DNA of 64,000 bases from Clostridiales bacterium Firm_04 (GCA_001603005.1 LVAJ01000012.1:305717-369716); one strand, 5' to 3'; shown: positions 43,722-53,465, counted from the first letter of the stretch. Numbers and translations are program-made. Notes: generated from the letters alone by a model not told the origin.

Positions 43722-44633
43722 TCAGTCCTGCTTGCCGAGCAGCTTCACGAGCACTGCCTTCTGTGCATGCAGACGGTTTTCTGCTTCATCGAATATTTCA
43801 TTTGCGTGGGCTTCAAAGACCTTTTCGGTGATCTCCTCGCCGCGGTGTGCAGGCAGGCAGTGCTGTACCATGCACTCCTCATGTGCTGCGCCGAGTACCT
43901 CGTCATTGACCTGATAGCCGTTGAACGCGATGCGGCGCTTTTCTGCTTCGCCTTCCTGTCCCATGGATGCCCAGACATCCGTGAAGATAACATCGGCATC
44001 GACCGCTGCTTCGATCGGGCTGGTCGTCATGGAGAATTTGCCGGTCGGATTTGCAAAATCCAGAACCGTCTTGTCCGGCTGATAATCCGTCGGGCAGGCA
44101 ACAGACACCCGCATGCCGACTTTCAGTCCGCCGACGATCAGCGAGTTCGCCATGTTGTTGCCGTCGCCGATGTAGCACATTTTCAGATTCTGGAAGCTGC
44201 CCTTGTATTCACGGATCGTCATGAGATCCGCGAGCACCTGACAAGGGTGGCAGAAATCGGTCAGACCGTTGATGATCGGAATGGAACCGTATTTTGCAAG
44301 ATCCTCGACCTCCTGCTGTGCAAAGGTGCGGATCATGATGCCGTCCAGATAGCGGGACAGCACGCGTGCCGTATCCTGAACCGGCTCGCCTCTGCCGATC
44401 TGCATGTCATTCGAGGAGAGGAACAGCGGATAACCGCCCAGCTGTGTCATACCCGTCTCAAAGGAAACGCGCGTGCGCGTCGATGCCTTCTGAAAGATCA
44501 TGCCGAGCGTCTTGCCGGCAAGATGCGGATGCGGAATGTCATGCTTACGCTCATATTTGAGCTGATCTGCAAGATTCAGCAGATCAATGATTTCTTCGCC
44601 TGAAAGATCAAGCAGCTTCAGCAAATGCTTCAT
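43722..44633 (-). CDS. argF: Ornithine carbamoyltransferase
   Basis: Forms citrulline from ornithine and carbamoyl phosphate. The 303-residue protein has the carbamoyl-phosphate site STRTR (51-55), HPCQVLADL, and the ornithine-site HCLPAHRGEE. AAAGGA precedes the start by about 8 bp. Last gene of the arginine cluster, 26 bp after argD. Confidence 0.96.
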   Translation of the reverse strand: MKHLLKLLDLSGEEIIDLLNLADQLKYERKHDIPHPHLAGKTLGMIFQKASTRTRVSFETGMTQLGGYPLFLSSNDMQIGRGEPVQDTARVLSRYLDGIMIRTFAQQEVEDLAKYGSIPIINGLTDFCHPCQVLADLMTIREYKGSFQNLKMCYIGDGNNMANSLIVGGLKVGMRVSVACPTDYQPDKTVLDFANPTGKFSMTTSPIEAAVDADVIFTDVWASMGQEGEAEKRRIAFNGYQVNDEVLGAAHEECMVQHCLPAHRGEEITEKVFEAHANEIFDEAENRLHAQKAVLVKLLGKQD

Positions 44634-44659
44634 GTCAATCGTTCCTTTCTCTATCTGAA

Positions 44660-45823
44660 TTATGCGAGAACGCTGCGGAGAATCGCAAGTCCTGCATCCA
44701 TTTCTTCCTTCGTGATCGTGAGCGGCGGCAGCAGACGCAGCTTTTCCTTTGCGGTCAGCACGAGCAGTCCCGCATCGTTTGCAGCAAGCATCACATCATG
44801 TGCATCCTTCGTTTTCAGCGTCATGCCGATCATCATGCCGATACCGGACAGGCTTTCAATCTCCGGAATCTTTTCCAGCTCGCCGCGCAGATAGGCAGCC
44901 TTTTCCTTGACGGAATCGAGGAAGCCGTCTGCCATGATCGTATCCAGCACCGCGACAGCACCCGCACAGACGACCGGATTGCCGCCGAATGTCGAGCCGT
45001 GCGTACCGGGTGTGATGACGTTTTCGCATTTTTCATCAACAAGGCAGATACCGATCGGCAGTCCGCCGCCGATCGCCTTTGCCATTGTCGTGACATTCGC
45101 CTGAATGCCGTAAAGCTGCTGCGCGAGGAATGCTCCGGTTCTGCCGCAGCCGGTCTGCACCTCGTCAATAATGAGAATGATATCATTGTCATCGCAGATC
45201 TGCTTGACCGCCTTGACATATTCCGGATCGAGCGCGCAGACACCGCCCTCGCCCTGAATCAGCTCGATCATGATGCCGGCAACGGTACCGTCGAGCTTCG
45301 ATTTCAGATCGTCAATGTCATTTGCCTTTGCAAAGACATGTCCGGTCGGGAACGGGTAGAAATACTGGTGGAACACATCCTGTCCGGTCGCAGCCAGCGT
45401 TGCGATCGTTCTGCCGTGGAAGCTGTTCACCAGTGAGATGATCGTGCCGCGCTCCTTGCCGTACTTATCGGATGAATATTTTCTTGCGACCTTGATCGCG
45501 CATTCATTTGCCTCTGCGCCGGAATTTCCGAAGAACATCCGCGAAAAGCCGGTCGCCTTTGCAAGCTTCTCTGCAAGCTCTGCCTGCGGCTGGGTGTAGT
45601 AGTAATTGCAGGCGTGCTGGAGCTTTTTGACCTGATTGCAGACAGCATCCGTCCATGCATCATTGCACCAGCCCAGCACATTGCAGCCGATGCCGCTGCC
45701 AAAATCAATATAGGTCTTGCCGTTTTCATCTGTGCAGGTACAGTTGTGTCCCTGCGCTTCGACCAGCGGGATCCGCCCGAAGGCTTTCATCGTATACTGA
45801 TCGGTTGCCTGTATGGTATTCAT
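44660..45823 (-). CDS. argD: Acetylornithine aminotransferase
   Basis: Class III PLP aminotransferase converting N-acetylglutamate semialdehyde to N-acetylornithine. The protein (387 residues) contains GNSGAEANE, the IIDEVQTGCGRTG cofactor segment and the PLP-lysine in TMAKAIGGGLPIG. The start at 45823 follows AAGGAG by about 9 bp. Between argB and argF. Confidence 0.95.
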   Translation of the reverse strand: MNTIQATDQYTMKAFGRIPLVEAQGHNCTCTDENGKTYIDFGSGIGCNVLGWCNDAWTDAVCNQVKKLQHACNYYYTQPQAELAEKLAKATGFSRMFFGNSGAEANECAIKVARKYSSDKYGKERGTIISLVNSFHGRTIATLAATGQDVFHQYFYPFPTGHVFAKANDIDDLKSKLDGTVAGIMIELIQGEGGVCALDPEYVKAVKQICDDNDIILIIDEVQTGCGRTGAFLAQQLYGIQANVTTMAKAIGGGLPIGICLVDEKCENVITPGTHGSTFGGNPVVCAGAVAVLDTIMADGFLDSVKEKAAYLRGELEKIPEIESLSGIGMMIGMTLKTKDAHDVMLAANDAGLLVLTAKEKLRLLPPLTITKEEMDAGLAILRSVLA

Positions 45824-45886
45824 ATTTGATTTCTCCTTCATGGAAGTTTGATATCATCGGGAATAGAGTGCCTGCTGATTTTCCGG

Positions 45887-46774
45887 TCAGTACACGCTCA
45901 GGAACTGCGTGCCGACACCTTCATTGGAGCAGATCTCGACAAGAATGGAGTGCGGCACTCTGCCGTCAATGATGACAGCCTTCTTGACGCCGCGGCGGAT
46001 TGCTTCCACGCAGCAGTCGATCTTCGGGATCATGCCGCCGGAGATGATGCCTTCGCGCTTGAGGTTCTGCACCTCGCTGATATTGACAGACGGGATCAGC
46101 GTGGACGGATCATCCTTATCACGCAGAAGTCCGGCGATATCGGTCATGAGAATGAGATTCTCCGCGCCGAGTGCCGCCGCGATCGCCGCTGCTGCGGTAT
46201 CCGCATTGACATTATACACCTGACCGTCCGGCCCGCATGCGACCGTCGCAATGACCGGCACATAGCCGTGATCCAGCGCCATGAGGATCGGCTTGGTGTT
46301 GACGCCGGTGATCTCACCGACCAGACCGAGATCCGGCTTGGAATCCTTCTTGCGCGCCTGAAGTAGCGAACCGTCAATGCCCGAAAGACCGATCGCCTGT
46401 CCGGAATGCCGCGTCAGATGCGCAACAAGCTCCTTGTTGACCTTTCCGGCAAGCACCATGCGGACAACATCTGCCGTTTCCGCATCGGTATATCGCAGAC
46501 CGCCGATGAATTTGCTCTCGATGTTCAGTCTGTGCAGCATATCGCTGATCTCCGGACCGCCGCCGTGCACCAGCACAACACGGATACCGACCAGCGAAAG
46601 CAGCACGATATCGCTCATGACCGCTTCCTTGAGCGCCTCATTTGTCATCGCATTGCCGCCGTATTTCACAACGATGATCTTCTGATTGTAGCGCTGGATA
46701 TACGGCAGCGCGTCGATCAGAACCTGCGAGCGGATCTGCGTGGATATACTTTCCGGAATCTCCATTTTCTGCAT
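45887..46774 (-). CDS. argB: Acetylglutamate kinase
   Basis: Phosphorylates N-acetylglutamate, often the feedback-controlled step where ArgJ recycles acetyl groups. The 295-residue protein shows VVKYGGNAM, VLVHGGGPEI, NVNADTAAAAIA and MTDIAGLL. The start at 46774 follows AAGGAG by 6-7 bp; an upstream in-frame ATG would lie within argJ. Confidence 0.96.
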   Translation of the reverse strand: MQKMEIPESISTQIRSQVLIDALPYIQRYNQKIIVVKYGGNAMTNEALKEAVMSDIVLLSLVGIRVVLVHGGGPEISDMLHRLNIESKFIGGLRYTDAETADVVRMVLAGKVNKELVAHLTRHSGQAIGLSGIDGSLLQARKKDSKPDLGLVGEITGVNTKPILMALDHGYVPVIATVACGPDGQVYNVNADTAAAAIAAALGAENLILMTDIAGLLRDKDDPSTLIPSVNISEVQNLKREGIISGGMIPKIDCCVEAIRRGVKKAVIIDGRVPHSILVEICSNEGVGTQFLSVY

Positions 46775-46793
46775 GATTGCTTCTCCTTTTCGT

Positions 46794-48104
46794 TCAGCTT
46801 CTGTAATCGCCGTTGATCTGTACGTAATCATAGGTCAGGTCGCAGCCCCATGCCACGGCAGAATAATCGCCGCTGTTCAGTGAGATCAGCACCTGCACCT
46901 CATCTTCCAGCAGGATCGTTTTTGCATCCTCCTCGGAGAACGGAATGCCGAAGCCGTTCTTCGCAACGGAGATTCTGCCTTTCGCAGAAGCAAGATCGAC
47001 ATCGACCTTGGTAATATCAAAATCACAGTCCGCATAGCCCATTGCACAGGCAATTCTGCCCCAGTTCGCATCTGCGCCGAACATTGCCGCCTTGAACAGG
47101 CTGGAGCAGATGACGCTCTTTGCAACGGTCTCCGCAACATCCTCGCTCGGTGCATCCGACACAACGCACTCGATCAGCTTGGTTGCGCCCTCGCCGTCCG
47201 CTGCGCACATTCTCGCGAGGTTCAGCATAACGGTATACAGCGCACCGCGGAACACGGCATATTCCTTCGATTCATCGCGGATCTCCGGATTCTGTGCCAT
47301 GCCGTTTGCAAGGATGCATGCCATATCGTTTGTGGACTGGTCGCCGTCAACCGACACGCGGTTCAGCGTCACGCGCACGACATCGGACAGCGCCTGCTGA
47401 AGCATTGCAGGAGAGATCGCACAGTCCGTTGTGAGGAAAGTCAGCGTCGTTGCCATGTTCGGGTGGATCATGCCGCTGCCCTTGAGCATACCGCCGAGCG
47501 TGCAGGTCGCCTTGCCGATCCGGAAGGTCACTGCGACCTCTTTTTCACGCGTATCAGTCGTCATGATCGCGTGAACGGCTTCCTCATTGCCCTCATAGGA
47601 AAGTCCCTTGACCAGCGACGGAACCGCTGCTGCGATCGGCTCGATCGGCAGGATCTGACCGATGACGCCGGTCGATGCAACCACAATATCCTCCGGCGCA
47701 AGACCGAGCGCTTCTGCCGCAAGATCACACATCGCCTCTGCCTTCTGCACGCCGTCTGCATTGCAGGTGTTGGCGTTCACAGAGTTGACAATGACTGCGC
47801 GGGCATGCCCGTCGGCAAGATGCTGCTTTGTGACAAGAATCGGCGCCCCCTTGACCTTATTCGAGGTGTAAACAGCCGCGGCTGAACAATCCGTATCCGA
47901 AACGATCATCGCAAGATCATTCTTTTTCGGTGCGTCATCTTCCTCGGACAGCGCATTGTTCGCGGCAAGATTCTGCTCTGTTGCAGTATCGGTCGGCAGC
48001 GCATCATGCTTCAGTCCGCAGCAGACACCGTTTGCCTTGAAACCGGATGCTGCACAAACACCGCCGTCCGTAAATGTATAATCAGAAAAGCTTTGCAGTT
48101 TCAT
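46794..48104 (-). CDS. argJ: Bifunctional ornithine acetyltransferase/N-acetylglutamate synthase
   Basis: Recycles the acetyl group from acetylornithine to glutamate, closing the cyclic arginine pathway and explaining the absence of argA and argE. The self-cleavage and nucleophile site is Thr219 in HPNMATTL after KGSGMI. The 436-residue protein has an extra segment at about 31-62 (DALPTDTATEQNLAANN ... DDAPKK) where most ArgJ proteins go straight to the KKDLA strand. The start at 48104 follows AAGGAG by 6-7 bp. Confidence 0.94.
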   Translation of the reverse strand: MKLQSFSDYTFTDGGVCAASGFKANGVCCGLKHDALPTDTATEQNLAANNALSEEDDAPKKNDLAMIVSDTDCSAAAVYTSNKVKGAPILVTKQHLADGHARAVIVNSVNANTCNADGVQKAEAMCDLAAEALGLAPEDIVVASTGVIGQILPIEPIAAAVPSLVKGLSYEGNEEAVHAIMTTDTREKEVAVTFRIGKATCTLGGMLKGSGMIHPNMATTLTFLTTDCAISPAMLQQALSDVVRVTLNRVSVDGDQSTNDMACILANGMAQNPEIRDESKEYAVFRGALYTVMLNLARMCAADGEGATKLIECVVSDAPSEDVAETVAKSVICSSLFKAAMFGADANWGRIACAMGYADCDFDITKVDVDLASAKGRISVAKNGFGIPFSEEDAKTILLEDEVQVLISLNSGDYSAVAWGCDLTYDYVQINGDYRS

Positions 48105-48118
48105 CTTCGATCTCCTTC

Positions 48119-49069
48119 TTATTCCAGTCCGGTTTCTTCCGGCGCGCCGGTCATGATATTGAAGCACTGCAGCGCCGCACCGGACGCGCCCTTACCGAGA
48201 TTGTCCAGACGGGATGCCAGCAGAATGCGGTCATCATTGCCGCAGACGAAAATCTCAAGCAGATTCGTGCCTGCGAGCGTATTTGCCGGCAGGAATCCGT
48301 TTTCCAGCACATCTGCACCCTGCAGCGCTCTGACCTTGACAAAACGCTGTCCGGCATAATGCGCCGCAAACATCTCGTGGATCTGCTCGATCGACGGCGT
48401 TCCGTTCAGGAACTGACGGTGCAGCGGGACGGATACGACCATGCCCGCGTAATAATCGCAGACCAGCGGATTGAACACAGGCGGAAAATCCAGTCCGGAA
48501 ACCTTCTGCATTTCCGGCAGATGCTTGTGCGAAAGACCAAGCGCATACTGACGCGGCGAATCGTAATCAGCAGGGCGGTCAGCGGACTCGTAGACCGCAA
48601 TCGCGCCCTTTCCGGCACCGCTGTAACCGGAAACCGCATGACAGGTCAGCGGATAATTCTTCGGGAGAAATCCGCTCTGGATCATCGGATAAACGATCGC
48701 TGCAAAGCCGGATGCATAGCAGCCGGGCACTGCAACGCGTTTCGAGGAAATGATCTTCTCGCGGTGTGCGGGAGAAAGCTCCGGAAAACCGTAAGCCCAG
48801 TCCGGATTGGTTCGGTGTGCGGTCGAAGCGTCAATGATGCGCGTATCCGGATTCTCCACAAATGAAACCGCCTCAACGGATGCCGCATCCGGCAGGCACA
48901 GGAACGTCACATCAGAGGCATTGATGAGCCGTGCACGCTCCGCATTGTCGCGGTGGAGCGCAGGATCAATCGTCAGCAGCTCGATATCGCTGCGGTTCTT
49001 GATCCGGTCATACAGCTTCAATCCGGTCGTACCGGCCTGCCCGTCAATATACACCTTTGTAGTTTTCAT
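48119..49069 (-). CDS. argC: N-acetyl-gamma-glutamyl-phosphate reductase, short (type 2) form
   Basis: Reduces acetylglutamyl phosphate with NADPH. The 316-residue protein belongs to the shorter ArgC type: it starts with VYIDGQAGTTGL, has AHRTNP, and the catalytic Cys117 in PGCYASG. The start at 49069 lies inside the end of the upstream small membrane protein gene, with GAGG 4 bp before it, so the two overlap by 26 bp. Confidence 0.93.
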   Translation of the reverse strand: MKTTKVYIDGQAGTTGLKLYDRIKNRSDIELLTIDPALHRDNAERARLINASDVTFLCLPDAASVEAVSFVENPDTRIIDASTAHRTNPDWAYGFPELSPAHREKIISSKRVAVPGCYASGFAAIVYPMIQSGFLPKNYPLTCHAVSGYSGAGKGAIAVYESADRPADYDSPRQYALGLSHKHLPEMQKVSGLDFPPVFNPLVCDYYAGMVVSVPLHRQFLNGTPSIEQIHEMFAAHYAGQRFVKVRALQGADVLENGFLPANTLAGTNLLEIFVCGNDDRILLASRLDNLGKGASGAALQCFNIMTGAPEETGLE

Positions 49070-49277
49070 TTTCCTCATCCTCACGTTTTTTCTTTTCTGC
49101 ACGGCGGAAATGCACCAGATTCCAGATGCATGCCGTCAGCAGCACTGCAATCACCCAGACACGCGCTGTCAGGAGCGTTGATTCCGGAAAGAGAAGCATC
49201 AGAATCAGCTCACCCGCCAGCCAGACAATGAATGCGATCAAAGTGCTCACAAAACAGTAGATTATGCGCTTTTTCAT
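49044..49277 (-). CDS. Small two-helix membrane protein inside the arginine operon
   Basis: A 77-residue protein with two membrane helices (about 5-30 and 38-58) and a highly charged C-terminus (RRAEKKKREDEENEN). Its ATG overlaps the argH stop by 4 bp with GGAG 8 bp upstream, and its end overlaps the start of argC. The tight coupling on both sides argues that it is a real, translated gene. I do not recognise the family; a role linked to arginine synthesis is only suggested by position. Confidence 0.7.
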   Translation of the reverse strand: MKKRIIYCFVSTLIAFIVWLAGELILMLLFPESTLLTARVWVIAVLLTACIWNLVHFRRAEKKKREDEENENYKGVY

Positions 49278-50659
49278 ACAGAAAGCTCCGAAATTGCAGC
49301 CTTCGCAGCATTCAGCTGTTCCAAGACAGCTGCGGCGGAAGGTCCGCCCTCGGAAATTCTGCCGTTGAGACAGGTTTCCAGCGCGATCACCTGATACACA
49401 TCCTCGTCAAAGGATGCGCAGGCTTCCTTGTATGCTGCAAGCGGCAGCGTTTCAAGCGTAACGCCCTCCGCAATGCAGCGTGCAACCAGTGTTCCGGTGA
49501 TCTTGTACGCATCACGGAACGGCAGTCCCTTTTTCACGAGATAATCCGCGCAGTCGGTCGCATTGATGAAGCCCTGTGCGGCGGCTGCACGCATGCGATC
49601 CTTGTTGACGCGCATCGTCGCAAGCATCGGATCGAAGGTTTTCAGGCAGAGCTTTGCCTGATCAATCGCATCAAAAATCGCTTCCTTATCTTCCTGCATA
49701 TCCTTATTATATGCAAGCGGAAGTCCTTTCAGCATCGAAAGCAGTGTCGTCAGATCGCCGATGACTCTGCCGGTCTTGCCGCGGATCAGCTCCGTCACAT
49801 CCGGATTTTTCTTCTGCGGCATGATCGAGGAACCGGTCGCATAAGCGTCGTCCAGCTCAATGAACTTGAACTCCCACGAGCACCACAGAATGATCTCCTC
49901 GGAAAAGCGCGACAGATGCACCATCAGCAGAGACAGCGCATTTGCAAGCTCCACGCAGAAATCACGGTCGGAAACCGCATCCAGCGAATTGGGCACCGGC
50001 GCGGTAAAGCCGAGCAGCTCTGCGGTCTGCTTCCGGTTGATCGGATAGGTCGTGCCGGCAAGTGCACCGGCACCGAGCGGACAGTAGTTCATGCGCTTTG
50101 CCGTATCGCAGAGTCTGCCGTCATCGCGCAGCAGCATCCAGACATATGCAAGGATATGATGCGCAAGGGTGACCGGCTGGGCACGCTGCAGATGCGTATA
50201 ACCCGGCATGATCGTTTCCGTGTGCTGCTCTGCGATCTTCACCAGTGTTTTCAGAAGTGCATGCAGCAGCTTGCGGATCTCTGCGATCTCATCGCGCAGG
50301 ATCAGACGGACATCGAGTGCGACCTGATCGTTTCGCGAGCGCGCGGTATGCAGACGCTTGCCTGCATCGCCGATGCGCTTGGTCAGCTCCGCCTCGACAA
50401 ACATATGAATATCTTCCGCAGTCGGATCCATGAGCAGGCTCCCGGATTCCAGATCGGCAAGAATGCCTTTCAGTCCTGCAATGATCTGCTCCGAATCTGC
50501 CTGCGGGATGATGCCGCAGTCGCCGAGCATTGTCGCGTGTGCAATGCTGCCGCGGATATCCTGCGCATACATTCTGCCGTCAAAGGAGATCGAGGAATTG
50601 AATGCATTGACAGTTTCATCGACCTCTTTTGAAAATCTGCCTGCCCACATTTTTGCCAT
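49274..50659 (-). CDS. argH: Argininosuccinate lyase
   Basis: Splits argininosuccinate to arginine and fumarate. The 461-residue protein shows the fumarase-superfamily signature GSSIMPQKKNP and the THLQRAQP segment. It follows argG across a 128-bp gap containing a terminator, so its level may be set separately from argG. Confidence 0.96.
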   Translation of the reverse strand: MAKMWAGRFSKEVDETVNAFNSSISFDGRMYAQDIRGSIAHATMLGDCGIIPQADSEQIIAGLKGILADLESGSLLMDPTAEDIHMFVEAELTKRIGDAGKRLHTARSRNDQVALDVRLILRDEIAEIRKLLHALLKTLVKIAEQHTETIMPGYTHLQRAQPVTLAHHILAYVWMLLRDDGRLCDTAKRMNYCPLGAGALAGTTYPINRKQTAELLGFTAPVPNSLDAVSDRDFCVELANALSLLMVHLSRFSEEIILWCSWEFKFIELDDAYATGSSIMPQKKNPDVTELIRGKTGRVIGDLTTLLSMLKGLPLAYNKDMQEDKEAIFDAIDQAKLCLKTFDPMLATMRVNKDRMRAAAAQGFINATDCADYLVKKGLPFRDAYKITGTLVARCIAEGVTLETLPLAAYKEACASFDEDVYQVIALETCLNGRISEGGPSAAAVLEQLNAAKAAISELSV

Positions 50660-50731
50660 AGCTGCTTATTCCTTTCCGAGTGAAATGCTTTTCTCTCCGC
50701 ATAATGCCTGAATACATCTTCGGATAAATTG

Positions 50732-50774
50732 AAAAACAGACAGGGCGACCTGCGAAAGCCGCCCCTTCTGTCTG
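50732..50774 (-). terminator. Terminator between argG and argH
   Basis: Minus strand CAGACAG-AAG-GGGCG ... CGCCC-TGTCTG hairpin followed by TTTTT, directly past the argG stop. Confidence 0.8.
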
Positions 50775-50787
50775 ATTGTTTGAATGA

Positions 50788-52020
50788 TTACTTGCCGCGC
50801 TTCTGATCAAGCTTTGCCTTGACCTTGATCGGCAGGCCAAACAGATTGATGAAGCCTGCGGAATCTGCCTGATTGTAGACATTGTCCTCATCAAAGGTCG
50901 CAACTTCCTCATCATAAAGGGTATCCGGCGAGGTGATGCCTGCAGTGATGATATTGCCCTTGTAGAGCTTCAGCTTGACAGTACCGTTGACCGTCTGCTG
51001 GGTGCTGTTCACAAATGCATCCAGTGCCTCGCGCAGCGGGGTGAACCACTGACCGTTGTAAACGAGGTCTGCGTACTGATGTGCAAGCTGCTCCTTGACT
51101 CTTGCAGTCTGCTTGTCCAGCGTGATCGTCTCGAGGGCTGCATGCGCATAGTAGAGGATCGTGCCGCCCGGAGTCTCATAGACGCCGCGGCTCTTCATGC
51201 CGACCAGACGGTTCTCCACGATGTCGGCAATGCCGATGCCGTTTGCGCCGCCGAGCTCGTTCAGCTTGCGGACAATATCGCTGCCCTTCATCTTCACGCC
51301 GTCCACAGCGACCGGAACGCCCTTTTCAAAGTCGATCGTCACATAGGTCGGCTTGTCGGGTGCCTGCTCCGGCGAAACGCCGAGTTCGAGGAAGCCGGGC
51401 TTGTTGTACTGCGGCTCATTTGCCGGATCCTCAAGATCCAGACCTTCATGGGAAATATGCCACAGGTTCTTATCCTTGGAGTAGTTGGTCTCGCGGGAAA
51501 TCTTCAGCGGGATGTTGTGTGCCTCTGCGTAGTCGATCTCCTCGTCACGGGACTTGATATCCCAGATTCTCCACGGTGCAATGATCTGCATATCCGGGCA
51601 GAATGCCTTGATCGTCAGCTCGAAACGAACCTGATCGTTGCCCTTGCCGGTGCAGCCGTGGCAGATCGCGTCAGCGCCTTCCTTCATTGCAATTTCAGCG
51701 ATGCGCTTTGCAATGATCGGACGCGCAAAGGATGTACCGAGCAGATACTTGCCCTCGTAAACAGCCCCCGCCTTGACGGTCGGGAAGACATAATCGTCGA
51801 TAAATTCATCCGTCAGATCTTCGATATACAGCTTGGAAGCGCCGGTCTTGATCGCCTTCTCCTCCAGACCGTCCAGTTCAGTGCCCTGTCCGACGTCGCC
51901 GGAAACAGCAATGACCTCGCAGCCGGGATAGGTTTCCTTCAGCCACGGAATAATAATAGAGGTATCGAGACCGCCGGAATAAGCGAGCACGATTTTCTTC
52001 GGGATCTTTGTTTCAGCCAT
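50788..52020 (-). CDS. argG: Argininosuccinate synthase
   Basis: Joins citrulline and aspartate with ATP. The 410-residue protein has the ATP-binding AYSGGLDTS (13-21) and the [13 protein letters not shown] motif. First gene of the arginine cluster. AAGGAAG lies about 10 bp before the start and a strong promoter about 57 bp upstream. Confidence 0.97.
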   Translation of the reverse strand: MAETKIPKKIVLAYSGGLDTSIIIPWLKETYPGCEVIAVSGDVGQGTELDGLEEKAIKTGASKLYIEDLTDEFIDDYVFPTVKAGAVYEGKYLLGTSFARPIIAKRIAEIAMKEGADAICHGCTGKGNDQVRFELTIKAFCPDMQIIAPWRIWDIKSRDEEIDYAEAHNIPLKISRETNYSKDKNLWHISHEGLDLEDPANEPQYNKPGFLELGVSPEQAPDKPTYVTIDFEKGVPVAVDGVKMKGSDIVRKLNELGGANGIGIADIVENRLVGMKSRGVYETPGGTILYYAHAALETITLDKQTARVKEQLAHQYADLVYNGQWFTPLREALDAFVNSTQQTVNGTVKLKLYKGNIITAGITSPDTLYDEEVATFDEDNVYNQADSAGFINLFGLPIKVKAKLDQKRGK

Positions 52021-52076
52021 GATGAAATATCTTCCTTTCCGGCAGGATCTGCATCCCGCCTGTAAAATCCTTTTTT

Positions 52077-52104
52077 ATTATACACAGATTTTGGAATTTG
52101 TCAA
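52077..52104 (-). promoter_or_regulatory. Promoter of argG
   Basis: Minus strand TTGACA (52104-52099), 16-bp spacer, TATAAT (52082-52077). Confidence 0.75.
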
Positions 52105-52174
52105 GAGGACATGCACGCATTTCTGTATATTTCCGGAATATTCATGTATATTATTCATTTTATGCATATTTCAG

Positions 52175-52187
52175 TGAATAATATTCA
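52175..52187. promoter_or_regulatory. Possible ARG box upstream of argG
   Basis: The palindrome TGAATAATATTCA resembles the AT-rich operator half-pattern bound by ArgR/AhrC. It lies about 70 bp upstream of the -35, overlapping the stop of the CAP-domain gene; AT-rich TATTCAT stretches at about 52138-52160 could be a second site. Distance from the promoter makes this uncertain. Confidence 0.35.
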
Positions 52188-53405
52188 ATCTGACCAGCCG
52201 CGGTAGAAATCCTGTGTACCATAGTAATCATGATCGGATTCCGGATTATAAGCAAATGCCACGCCGATCCGCGTACACTTTTCGTGCAGCAGATTGCTTC
52301 TGTGCCCCTTGGTGGAGTTGTACCAGCCGTTGACTGCGGAAAACGGATCCCTGTAACCGTAATCAATGTTCTCCGCACACGCCTGCCAGTCGATGCCGTT
52401 GTTCAGCAGACGGTCGCTGAATTTCGTGCCGTCAAAGCTCTCATGCTCGCAGAAATTGTTGTCAGCCATTTCCCTGCTGTGCAGCATCGCGACCTTTGCG
52501 AGTTCCTCATCCCAGATGAAGCCGTTCATGCCGTTGATCGCGCGGACACCGTTCGTCGCGTAATACGCAAGCTTTCCGTGAACGGTCATCTCCACGCCCT
52601 CCGCCAGATTCGGGAACGCAATGCTCAGTCCGGATTTCTGCACCAGCACGGCATAGAGTGCATTCCCCTTCTGCTGGTCACGGAACTCAGTGACATCATA
52701 GCCTTCCGGCGCGGTATAATCCGAGCAGAACGTATAATACCCGAAAATATCGTCCTGAAACGCAAAGGCAACCGTTGTCTTTTCAGGCTCCGCGGCAAAG
52801 ATCGAGAAAATGATGTTGCCGTTCTGATAGTAGACGGTCAGCGTTTCATTCGGCTGTGCATCGCGGTTCAGCACCGAGATGGATCTGCCGAGCGGTAATT
52901 CTCTCTGATCGGCGATCAGCACCTCGGACTGTGCTTCTGTTGTTGTTTCCGGCAAAGGCTCCGTTTCGGTCTGTACCGTCGTTTCTGTCGTTTCCGTTGT
53001 TGATTCCTGTGTTGTTGTCGTCTCTGCAGCTGTCGTGATGTCCGGCACAGAGGTCGTGCCAGGACGCGGTTCCGTCAGATACGGGTTTTTGGACATCGGC
53101 ACCTGAAATGCGATCATGCGGAGTAAATAGGACATATCATCCGTGCTGATCTCGCCGTCCTCATTGGCATCGGCATTTGCAACACCCTCGTCTGTGATCC
53201 GCACCGTTTTATCCTCAATACAAAAGCGCGCGAGCAGCACACCGTCAGATACGTCAACATGACGGTCTGTGTTCACATCGCCCGGATAAACCAGATATCC
53301 GGCGGCGTGCAGAATCGCAGCACTCATCAATACGGCAGATACCGCAAAAATCATAATCAGGCATAGTCGTGATTTTTCGCCTTCTGATAAACACTTCCTT
53401 TTCAT
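52185..53405 (-). CDS. CAP/SCP-domain protein with N-terminal dockerin
   Basis: A 406-residue surface protein: signal or anchor helix (about 12-35), a complete dockerin right after it (42-98, GDVNTDRHVDVSDGVLLAR then NADANEDGEISTDDM), a Thr/Glu-rich linker (about 110-165), a middle domain, and a C-terminal CAP (cysteine-rich secretory protein) domain with CEHESFDG, CAENIDYGY and GHRSNLLHEKCTRIG. CAP proteins of bacteria are of unclear activity (some bind lipids or peptidoglycan). The start at 53405 follows GAGGT. The gap to the upstream ABC permease gene is 60 bp. Confidence 0.85.
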   Translation of the reverse strand: MKRKCLSEGEKSRLCLIMIFAVSAVLMSAAILHAAGYLVYPGDVNTDRHVDVSDGVLLARFCIEDKTVRITDEGVANADANEDGEISTDDMSYLLRMIAFQVPMSKNPYLTEPRPGTTSVPDITTAAETTTTQESTTETTETTVQTETEPLPETTTEAQSEVLIADQRELPLGRSISVLNRDAQPNETLTVYYQNGNIIFSIFAAEPEKTTVAFAFQDDIFGYYTFCSDYTAPEGYDVTEFRDQQKGNALYAVLVQKSGLSIAFPNLAEGVEMTVHGKLAYYATNGVRAINGMNGFIWDEELAKVAMLHSREMADNNFCEHESFDGTKFSDRLLNNGIDWQACAENIDYGYRDPFSAVNGWYNSTKGHRSNLLHEKCTRIGVAFAYNPESDHDYYGTQDFYRGWSD

Positions 53406-53465
53406 ATCCATTACCTCTTTCAAGAACACAATTCCGCTGTCATGAATCTCTTTTTCTTTGTATAT

